A DNA stretch of 12,415 bases from CAYVSF01 sp046482855 (GTDB lineage: Bacteria; Bacteroidota; Bacteroidia; Bacteroidales; UBA12077), in the NCBI GenBank assembly GCA_046482855.1, contig JAWOEH010000044.1:1-12415 (forward strand). The letters run 5' to 3'. Within the stretch, counting starts at the first letter, position 1, and each line of letters starts with the position of its first letter. Below, piece after piece: positions 6,908 through 12,415 of the stretch. The notes beneath the pieces are model-generated. The model had not been told where the DNA came from. It made no database searches and worked only from the letters and a program-made list of their open reading frames with translations. The translations under genes and the position numbers were made by a program.

Positions 6908-7633
6908 TTACAACTCAACAATAAAACAACCGGGAAAGGCAGGCTTAAGCTTGCTTTTCGCGTCTTCAGCAGCAAAGCGACTGGCAACAGGACCAATCAG
7001 CACCTTAAAAATTTCCCCATTGGGGTGTCGCTCAACTTGCAAAACCACTTTCTGCTTATAGCTGGCAGGTAGGTTATCAATAAGATGCATAACAGAAGTC
7101 AAGGTCTGAAAAGATCCTAGCTGAACACAAAACCCTTCAACCTTTTGTGAGGAAATATTGACCTTATAGAGCGCCGTAGGTACCTTTCCATCCTTCTTTC
7201 TACCTTCAGAAACATCAACCTGTTCCTGCTGAATGCTTTGATTTTGCTGTTTCTGAGGCTTTTCAAAATCATCTAACGAGCCAACGATTTCCACCCGGAC
7301 TTTAACCAGCCCCTTATCCACAAAATCCAACGCTTCGGCAGCCGACCTGGACAAGTCAATGATCCGACCCTGTTTAAAAGGGCCCCGATCGTTAATGCGG
7401 ACAACCACGCGTTTACTATTTTCCAGGTTCGTTACCTGTACAATGGTGCCAAAGGGTAATTTTGGATGAGCAGCCGTTTTTTTTGCATGGTGATAGCGTT
7501 CTCCATTAGCGGTTTTTCTTCCCACAAACTTATCGGCATAATACGAAGCCAGGCCCTCTTGTGTTTTTTGAGCAAACAATTGGGTTGTAAAGCCCAAAAG
7601 AACCAATCCTATAAACAACCATTTTCCATGCAT
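6908..7633 (-). CDS. rlpA: RlpA-like septal ring lytic transglycosylase with SPOR domain
   Basis: An exported 241-residue protein predicted to bind and perhaps cleave peptidoglycan lacking stem peptides at the division site. I chose the ATG at 7633 because it begins a clean signal peptide (MHGKWLFIGLVLLGF, then TTQLFA, cleavage near residue 21). Starts at 7681 or 7780 would bury that peptide and overlap the rhomboid gene. The double-psi beta-barrel domain (about 27-117) begins EGLASYYADKFVGRKTANGE and keeps His56 and Asp82 (AAHPKLPFGT, INDRGPF), which correspond to catalytic residues of Pseudomonas RlpA. After a Gln/Lys-rich linker, a SPOR domain (about 165-241) begins VEGFCVQLGSF. No lipobox cysteine is present, so it would be soluble in the periplasm, unlike lipoprotein RlpA. 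It follows the rhomboid gene by 28 bases and is probably co-transcribed. Confidence 0.92.
   Translation of the reverse strand: MHGKWLFIGLVLLGFTTQLFAQKTQEGLASYYADKFVGRKTANGERYHHAKKTAAHPKLPFGTIVQVTNLENSKRVVVRINDRGPFKQGRIIDLSRSAAEALDFVDKGLVKVRVEIVGSLDDFEKPQKQQNQSIQQEQVDVSEGRKKDGKVPTALYKVNISSQKVEGFCVQLGSFQTLTSVMHLIDNLPASYKQKVVLQVERHPNGEIFKVLIGPVASRFAAEDAKSKLKPAFPGCFIVEL
6935..6958 (+). terminator. Possible terminator of the universal stress transcript, inside the rlpA 3' end
   Basis: Read on the + strand, arms 6935-6944 (AAAGGCAGGC) and 6949-6958 (GCTTGCTTTT) pair over 10 bp with two G-U wobbles and a TTAA loop, the right arm ending in four T. On the - strand the wobbles become mismatches, so the structure favours the + transcript. 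It lies 28 bases past the usp stop, where no non-coding space exists. The T-tract is short. Confidence 0.35.
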
Positions 7634-7661
7634 AACATATGTAAATTTTGTAAACACTCCG

Positions 7662-8324
7662 TTAGCTATTTCTTTTTTCATCATAAAAATATTGGATCTC
7701 CTCATCTCCGGGAGATAAGTTCTCATCGGCTGAAGAATCCTCTTTTCGCGAGGGAATCTCCCTTTTTTTGGGTCCCTCATTTCGATAATAGAGTGCTAAA
7801 ATCAGCCCCCCCACAGCACCGGATAAGTGTCCTTCCCATGAATATTCCGGCATAATAGGTAAAACGCCCCAAATCATGCTTCCGTACAAAAAAACAACAA
7901 TTAATGATAGGGCTGCCAAACGAACATTATGACGGACCACACCACTAAAAAACAGAAAGGCGGCAAAGGCATATATCAACCCACTAGCACCAATATGATA
8001 AGCAGGCCTTCCACCAGCCCAGGTCCATAATCCGGCCATCAACCAACTCCATAAAAACAATTTAAGAGCAATGGGCCTGTAAAAATACCATATTCCTCCG
8101 CCCAAAACTAAAAATGGGACAGTATTCGCGGCCAGGTGTTCTATATTGCCGTGTAGTAGGGGCCCCAAAAGAACCCCTCGTAAGCCGGAAAGAGTACGTG
8201 GGAAAATCCCCCAATTCGAGAAATCGATATCTCCCAGCCACTCTAATCCCAGAACAACCCACATAAGGCTCACTAAAGCCAAGGGTACCGAAAATGCGCG
8301 CTTAAAAGGAACGGGTATCTTCAT
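7662..8324 (-). CDS. Rhomboid-family intramembrane serine protease
   Basis: A 220-residue membrane protein of the rhomboid family, which cleaves membrane-spanning substrates with a Ser-His dyad inside the bilayer. Catalytic Ser114 lies in GASG (112-115) and His166 in HLSGAVGG. The supporting segment LLHGNIEHLAANTVP (57-70) supplies the conserved His63 and Asn67. About six hydrophobic segments lie between residues 12 and 180. A charged tail of about 40 residues follows (from RNEGPKKREI), probably cytoplasmic. The start at 8324 (MKIPVPFKRAF) lies just after the terminator of the upstream coiled-coil gene; a TATCTTCG sequence (8345-8352) may be its -7 box. It is first in a two-gene unit with rlpA. 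All catalytic features are intact; the substrate is unknown. Confidence 0.93.
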   Translation of the reverse strand: MKIPVPFKRAFSVPLALVSLMWVVLGLEWLGDIDFSNWGIFPRTLSGLRGVLLGPLLHGNIEHLAANTVPFLVLGGGIWYFYRPIALKLFLWSWLMAGLWTWAGGRPAYHIGASGLIYAFAAFLFFSGVVRHNVRLAALSLIVVFLYGSMIWGVLPIMPEYSWEGHLSGAVGGLILALYYRNEGPKKREIPSRKEDSSADENLSPGDEEIQYFYDEKRNS

Positions 8325-8344
8325 GCGTTAAAATCGATTTCTTA

Positions 8345-8352
8345 CGAAGATA
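8345..8352 (-). promoter_or_regulatory. Possible -7 element of the rhomboid-rlpA unit
   Basis: On the - strand TATCTTCG differs at one base from TAnnTTTG and lies 20 bases before the rhomboid ATG, directly after the T-tract of the upstream terminator. No TTTG or TTG was found at -33, so support is partial. Confidence 0.3.
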
Positions 8353-8378
8353 AAAAAAGGTGCCCACATGAGCACCTT
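8352..8378 (-). terminator. Rho-independent terminator of the coiled-coil protein gene
   Basis: On the - strand: AAGGTGC (8378-8372), an 8-base loop and GCACCTT (8363-8357), the T-run continuing to 8353. The 7-bp stem is perfect and begins 23 bases after the stop at 8402. It separates this gene from the rhomboid-rlpA unit. Confidence 0.85.
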
Positions 8379-8401
8379 AAAAATTCATTGAACGATAATT
8401 A

Positions 8402-9349
8402 TTAAAACCACCCTGAGTCTTCAATAGTAAAGGTAGTATACCCAATTTCATAACCATCGGCAAAAATGTATACATCGTATTTCCCTACAATCAGCTCCCC
8501 ATCGTTTTTCCAGTAGATAGTAACCGGCACTTCCTCATTGTAGTATTCAACTGGACGTTTGGCTGAGTATACAATCGTTTCATCCTGGTATTCAAACAAA
8601 TCATCCTCCGATTTTGCCAGAATAAAATCATCTGGTCCGGCAATACGAACATACACATCCCGCTGACCTGGTGTGGCAAGTACATTTTCCTTAATCGTAA
8701 AAGTAACTTTAATCTTGTCCACCTTATCCACCTTATTTTTCTCCTTACCCCGGCTATTTATAGGCATAGCATTCACACCAGAAGTACTGAGCACACTCGC
8801 CTTTTCGACCTTAGTGCTCAAATCCTGATTTTGCTCCTCCAAATTCTCTTTATCAGAAAGGGTTCTGCGCATTTCACTTTTTACTTTTGTATTCTCAGTA
8901 ACCAGCTCCTGATTGCGGGTATTAAGCGAATCAATTTGGCGCACGTAACTCTTAGCTACATCGCGCAGGGTGCTTAGCTCTGTTTGCAGTTGACGAATCC
9001 GGCGGAAGTTTGTAGTTTTCACGTCTTTCAATTCCGTGAGCAATTCATCAATTTTGCCCTGCTCCTGAACCAAACGCGAATTTAGCGTATCATTATTTGT
9101 TTCCAGGGAGTCGTATTCCGAGCGTAAAGTTAACAAACTCTCTTCAAGCGAATTCTTCTCTTCTGTAAGCACTTGCTTAATTTCTTGCGTAGTACCTCGT
9201 TGATCGATATATAACCAGGTAACAACAATAAGTAAAATAGCCACAATGGCTATGATTACTTTCATCCCGGTTCCGGATTTCTGACCTCCCGAAGGCTTCT
9301 CATTCCCCTGGTTACTTTTCGGTTGCTGCGTGTCTTTTTTCTCTTCCAT
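8402..9349 (-). CDS. Uncharacterised membrane-anchored coiled-coil protein
   Basis: A 315-residue protein I cannot assign to a named function. The start is the ATG at 9349 (MEEKKDTQQPK); an in-frame GTG at 9388 lies inside the -7 promoter box and cannot be in the mRNA. Layout: a hydrophilic, Gln/Lys/Gly-rich N-terminus (1-28, presumably cytoplasmic), one membrane helix (about 30-48), a long heptad-rich coiled coil (about 52-183, with repeated L/E/N patterns), a short Lys/Asp-rich linker (200-213), and a C-terminal beta-rich domain (about 210-311) that alternates hydrophobic and polar residues (KVTFTIKENVLA, VTIYWKNDG, KYDVYIFADGYEIGY). With one N-terminal anchor the coiled coil and beta domain would lie in the periplasm. 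Similar Bacteroidota proteins are sometimes labelled chromosome-partitioning or segregation proteins from coiled-coil similarity alone; nothing here supports that. It has its own promoter and terminator. Confidence 0.85.
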   Translation of the reverse strand: MEEKKDTQQPKSNQGNEKPSGGQKSGTGMKVIIAIVAILLIVVTWLYIDQRGTTQEIKQVLTEEKNSLEESLLTLRSEYDSLETNNDTLNSRLVQEQGKIDELLTELKDVKTTNFRRIRQLQTELSTLRDVAKSYVRQIDSLNTRNQELVTENTKVKSEMRRTLSDKENLEEQNQDLSTKVEKASVLSTSGVNAMPINSRGKEKNKVDKVDKIKVTFTIKENVLATPGQRDVYVRIAGPDDFILAKSEDDLFEYQDETIVYSAKRPVEYYNEEVPVTIYWKNDGELIVGKYDVYIFADGYEIGYTTFTIEDSGWF

Positions 9350-9387
9350 GTCTATTGTGTTGATTTTGGGTGCAATTTTGCGTCTCA

Positions 9388-9418
9388 CAAAAATAATCCG
9401 AAATCCTAAAAGGTCAAA
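9388..9418 (-). promoter_or_regulatory. Canonical Bacteroidota promoter of the coiled-coil protein gene
   Basis: On the - strand TTTG (9418-9415), 19 bases and TATTTTTG (9395-9388) match the primary sigma factor consensus of the phylum exactly. The start point should fall a few bases downstream, near 9382, leaving a leader of about 30-35 bases before the ATG at 9349. This is the best promoter in the window and decides the start codon. Confidence 0.8.
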
Positions 9419-9425
9419 ACCTTTT
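9408..9425. repeat. Palindrome around the -33 box of the coiled-coil gene promoter
   Basis: AAAAGGT (9408-9414), CAAA (9415-9418), ACCTTTT (9419-9425): a perfect 7-bp inverted repeat whose 4-base centre is exactly the -33 TTTG read on the other strand. Two flanking CC/GG pairs extend the dyad. It may be an operator overlapping the promoter, or a weak terminator of the efflux operon upstream, although the expected T-tract is missing. Confidence 0.45.
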
Positions 9426-9464
9426 GGGAGTATATGCGTATAAAACGGCTTTCTTTTGGGATTA

Positions 9465-10619
9465 TTATTCCGTCTGATTCCATAATTGCCCCACTAAATA
9501 GTACGCCCCTTTTACCACCACTTCTCCTGTTTTCAGTTGCTCATCGGGGTCAATCAACCCTACCCAATCGCCGTACTCAGGGCCTTTCGTCACAGGTACG
9601 GGCCGGTATTGTTCATCCCGATAAATAAACACCACCGACTCATCGTTGTAAGTAACAATCCCTTCCGAAGGAATCGTATAATAGGTTTTCTCTTGCAGGA
9701 AAATCTCCCCTTGAATTTTCATTCCCGGTTTTAGCAAAGCATCCTCATTTTCAATGGAGGCATAAACAGAGAAAGATTGCTCTCCGGATTTTAGCATCTG
9801 ACCTACATTTTGCAAGGTAGTTACACGTTTAGTATCCGGCACACCCACCACTTCGAACTGCATTTTCATACCGGGTTGTAGTTGAGTAATACTACGTTGA
9901 TAAACTTGCAGATGGGCATGTAATTGCGAGATATCCACCACCTGATAAACGGCTGAACGCGCCTCAACAAACTTGCCTAAATTCCCATTAAGAGTTGTAA
10001 CAAACCCGGAAATTGGACTTCGAAGCACCATATGGGATTGCAAATCCCCTTTGGCAATCGTAGCGACATCCAAATTCAGCATCTGCAATTGTTTCTTAAG
10101 CGACTCATAGCGGGCTTTTTCGCTCCAATACGCGGCCTCGGCATCTTGCATACGTTTTATGGAAGCTGCATTTTCCACTGTCAATTGTCCCTGACGCTTA
10201 TAGTCCTGCTCGGCATACTTAAGCAAGGCCTTTGCCTCCAAAAATGCCTCCTGTAGCTTTATTATCTCTAAATCTTCAAGGGTGGCCAGTACGGCTCCCT
10301 GCTTCACAAAATCGCCAGGCACATAGTTCAGATTAGTAATACGCCCGCCCATGGGTGTAGTAATGGATACAAGTTGATCAGGCAGAGCCTCGAGAGTCCC
10401 GAAGCACGCCACTGCTGCGGATATAGGTTGCTCGCGAAGCCGATCCGTTTCAATGTTGGTTTGTGCTAACTCATCGGCCGACAAATGAATACTTACCTGA
10501 TTGTTTGGGCTTGCATTTACCTCCGAATTTTTATCCGAAGAGGAACCGGTTTCCGTATTTGAGCAGCTTAAAATAAAAAAGCTAAAAACGAAAAAAGGAA
10601 TGACTCTATTTGGTTTCAT
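9465..10619 (-). CDS. RND efflux periplasmic adaptor, CusB/CzcB (HlyD) family lipoprotein
   Basis: The membrane-fusion subunit linking an inner-membrane RND pump to an outer-membrane channel. The start is the ATG at 10619 (MKPNRVIPFFVF); a TTG two codons earlier is less likely. The N-terminus is a lipoprotein signal with lipobox ILSC (Cys19), so it should be processed by LspA and anchored by lipid. Domains seen: a first lipoyl half (about 85-117, TTPMGGRITNLNYVPGDFVKQG), an alpha-hairpin (about 120-183), a second lipoyl half (about 195-228, LRSPISGFVTTLNGNLGKFV), a beta-barrel (about 232-308) and a membrane-proximal domain (about 310-384). No Met-rich or His-rich metal-binding tail is present, so the substrate metal cannot be assigned. 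It starts 38 bases after the stop of the pump-channel gene and is the last gene of that operon. Family is secure. Confidence 0.93.
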   Translation of the reverse strand: MKPNRVIPFFVFSFFILSCSNTETGSSSDKNSEVNASPNNQVSIHLSADELAQTNIETDRLREQPISAAVACFGTLEALPDQLVSITTPMGGRITNLNYVPGDFVKQGAVLATLEDLEIIKLQEAFLEAKALLKYAEQDYKRQGQLTVENAASIKRMQDAEAAYWSEKARYESLKKQLQMLNLDVATIAKGDLQSHMVLRSPISGFVTTLNGNLGKFVEARSAVYQVVDISQLHAHLQVYQRSITQLQPGMKMQFEVVGVPDTKRVTTLQNVGQMLKSGEQSFSVYASIENEDALLKPGMKIQGEIFLQEKTYYTIPSEGIVTYNDESVVFIYRDEQYRPVPVTKGPEYGDWVGLIDPDEQLKTGEVVVKGAYYLVGQLWNQTE

Positions 10620-10657
10620 ATACAACTATTTTTGGGTAGGTGGTTAAATTTATTGGT

Positions 10658-12415
10658 TTATAAATAGCGCTCCAAAGCTATTGTAAGTTGATTATATTCG
10701 TTAAGGGTTTGCAAATATTGCATTTTGAGCCTGTAGGCTAACTCCATACCCCGGACAAATTCGGCAAAATTAATTTCTTCGTGTTTCAATTGACTCTGCA
10801 AAGTGTTTATCATAATAGTAGCTTGCTCCAAATCGTTTTCCTGCATGGCAACAAGTTCATTATTCAGCTGATGCAACTGTACAAGTGCATTATCAATGCT
10901 TCGCTCTAGGGCAAAACGGGTCTGAGTCAACCGGTTTTGTTCCTGCGCCAGGCGAATCTTCTCCTGCTTAAGCTGGCTATATTGACCCGTTTGAAAAATG
11001 GGAATGGCAATGCCGGCAGTCCAACCGGAAAATCCATCAACACCATCGATTTGCTGAGAAAAATACCCTATATGTACACTAGGAAAGAAACCTGACAAAG
11101 CACTTTGTTTTCGTTTCATTGCAATAGCCAGGGATTGTTCCTGCTGCTTCAGCTGCAAAGATCCGGATAGCGTATCCTCCTCATCTCGGGCCAATTGATA
11201 AATAGTAAGGGTATCCAGTGCAGGCAGGTAATTGCCCTCTTGTTGCATCAAAGTCTTAAGCCTATTTTCTACAACAATCAGCGTATTTAACTCCCGGTTA
11301 AGTTGGTTACGAGCTGAAGCGAAAGCCGTAGTTCCCATACTTTTATCCAGCAAGGTACTCTCTCCATACTTATATTGGGCATTCGCTACTTCTGCATAGC
11401 TTTCAAACAAATCTTTCTGCTCCTTTAACAATTTAAGGCGTTGCATACGATACACCCATTCGTAATACACTTGTTTCACCTCTCGGGCCACTTCTCGTCT
11501 TGTTACTTCGGTTTGTAAGATTGCCTGTTTCTCTTCCAGTTTCACTAACTGATGTTGCTTAATGCCCTGAAACAGGTTCCCCAGATCTTGTTCAACCCGA
11601 ACGGCATAATCCGTCATGCCCGAATTTATTTGGCCATGTTCATAAGTTACACTTGTAGGGCCAAGCTGCCAGGCTTCGCCTTTGGTAGCCGTAACTCGTT
11701 GCTGCTCTAAAAGGGCATTCTTTACAGCTGTATGGTTCTGTTCGGCTCGTTCAAGAGCCTCTTCCAGCGTAAGCGGATTGGGTTCCTGCTGAGCCTGAAC
11801 ACTCATAGGAAGACCGAAACCAATAAGCAGGAGCACCAATGTGACAACCTTTGATGTTTTCAGTGTAGGAGGTTTTGTAAAGAGCTTATACAATATGGGT
11901 AAAATAATCATAGTCAACATAGTGGCGGTGATAACACCTCCTATTACCACCGTTGCCAAGGGCCTTTGTACTTCGGCTCCGGCAGAAGTGGAAATGGCCA
12001 TGGGCAAAAAACCCAAAATATCTGTGGAAGCAGTCATCAGAACAGGACGCAATCGGGTTAGCGCTCCTTGTCGCACGATCTCATCCACACTGGTAATACC
12101 CTCCTCCTTTAACTGATTGTAATAACTGATGAGCACAATTCCATTCAACACCGCCACTCCAAACAGGGCAATAAAGCCCACTCCGGCCGATATACTAAAA
12201 GGCATCCCCCGTAACCACAGGGCAGCAATTCCTCCCACTGCCGATAAGGGAACGGCCGAAAAAATCAAAAGAGCATACTTAAAGGAATTAAAGGTAAAAA
12301 AGAGCAAAATAAAAATAAGCAGCAAAGCTATCGGAACAGCAATCACCAAGCGCTTTTTGGCATCTTTAAGGTTTTCAAACTGACCGGTATAGGAAAGGGT
12401 GTAACCGGGTTTTAG
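10658..12415 (-). CDS. CusA/CzcA heavy-metal RND pump fused to a TolC-like channel, 5'-truncated
   Basis: The gene enters from the window's right edge; 585 C-terminal residues are visible and the frame is open to base 12415 (LKPGYTLSYTGQFENLKDAKKRL). Visible residues 1 to about 182 are the last membrane block of a heavy-metal RND pump: PIALLLIFILLFFTF, then GVAVLNGIVLISYYNQLKEEG, RLRPVLMTA and GAEVQRPLATVVIGG. A stretch resembling a signal peptide follows (about 186-209, KTSKVVTLVLLLIGF ending SVQAQQ). From about 212 to the end comes a TolC-type outer-membrane factor with LTLEEALERAEQNH and two long helical repeats. No stop, frameshift or internal ATG suited to a separate tolC gene lies at the junction (about 11790-11870), so the fusion appears genuine. 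From memory such fusions occur in other Bacteroidota. The adaptor gene follows by 38 bases. Export of Cu/Ag or Co/Zn/Cd ions is inferred from the family; the metal is not determined. Confidence 0.93.
   Translation of the reverse strand, partial: LKPGYTLSYTGQFENLKDAKKRLVIAVPIALLLIFILLFFTFNSFKYALLIFSAVPLSAVGGIAALWLRGMPFSISAGVGFIALFGVAVLNGIVLISYYNQLKEEGITSVDEIVRQGALTRLRPVLMTASTDILGFLPMAISTSAGAEVQRPLATVVIGGVITATMLTMIILPILYKLFTKPPTLKTSKVVTLVLLLIGFGLPMSVQAQQEPNPLTLEEALERAEQNHTAVKNALLEQQRVTATKGEAWQLGPTSVTYEHGQINSGMTDYAVRVEQDLGNLFQGIKQHQLVKLEEKQAILQTEVTRREVAREVKQVYYEWVYRMQRLKLLKEQKDLFESYAEVANAQYKYGESTLLDKSMGTTAFASARNQLNRELNTLIVVENRLKTLMQQEGNYLPALDTLTIYQLARDEEDTLSGSLQLKQQEQSLAIAMKRKQSALSGFFPSVHIGYFSQQIDGVDGFSGWTAGIAIPIFQTGQYSQLKQEKIRLAQEQNRLTQTRFALERSIDNALVQLHQLNNELVAMQENDLEQATIMINTLQSQLKHEEINFAEFVRGMELAYRLKMQYLQTLNEYNQLTIALERYL

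Noticed and set aside
7634..7780. N-terminal extension of RlpA to the in-frame start at 7780
   Set aside because: It would overlap the rhomboid gene by more than 110 bases and bury a complete signal peptide that begins at 7633.
10658..11865. A separate tolC gene instead of a fusion
   Set aside because: There is no stop between the domains and no start codon before the signal-like stretch; the frame is continuous.
1..12415. CRISPR arrays, IS or phage elements, toxin-antitoxin or defence systems, tRNA or rRNA genes
   Set aside because: No regularly spaced repeats, transposase, integrase or nuclease genes and no RNA gene signatures were seen. The gene content is housekeeping and envelope functions.

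Overview
The window looks like an ordinary chromosomal segment of a Bacteroidota bacterium, most likely Bacteroidales/Marinilabiliales-like; that lineage is inferred, not proven. The evidence is: a long eukaryote-like isoleucyl-tRNA synthetase; a DksA-like protein with the degenerate zinc finger familiar from this phylum; a long LspA with an insertion between its catalytic aspartates; an RND pump fused to a TolC domain; start codons without clear Shine-Dalgarno sequences; and at least one textbook Bacteroidota promoter (TTTG, 19 bp, TAnnTTTG).

Layout. Positions 1-4029 (+ strand) hold the 3' part of ileS, a TraR/DksA-like regulator closed by a strong terminator, and lspA (signal peptidase II). 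A perfect 18-bp-arm bidirectional terminator separates lspA from a convergent M28 metallopeptidase gene (- strand, 4125-5684). A 367-bp divergent intergenic region follows, rich in small repeats, and leads to a tandem-domain universal stress protein gene (+ strand, 6052-6906). Its stop codon lies one base from the stop of a convergent - strand pair, a rhomboid protease gene followed by an RlpA-like cell-wall gene (8324 down to 6908). Next on the - strand is an uncharacterised membrane-anchored coiled-coil protein with its own promoter and terminator. Last is the 3' part of a heavy-metal RND efflux operon: a CusA/CzcA-TolC fusion followed by its lipoprotein adaptor (12415 down to 9465).

How the genes fit together. 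ileS-traR-lspA is housekeeping: translation, transcription control and lipoprotein maturation. LspA would process lipoproteins such as the adaptor encoded at 9465-10619. The RND subunit, TolC channel and adaptor together would make a three-part pump exporting metal ions across the envelope. The RlpA-like protein is predicted to act on septal peptidoglycan.

I see no CRISPR array, phage, IS element, tRNA, rRNA or defence system. The least expected signal is a roughly 34-bp sequence shared (30 of 34 aligned positions, one gap) between the upstream regions of lspA and the universal stress gene. It sits 35-45 bp before both start codons and may be a common regulatory or promoter element.
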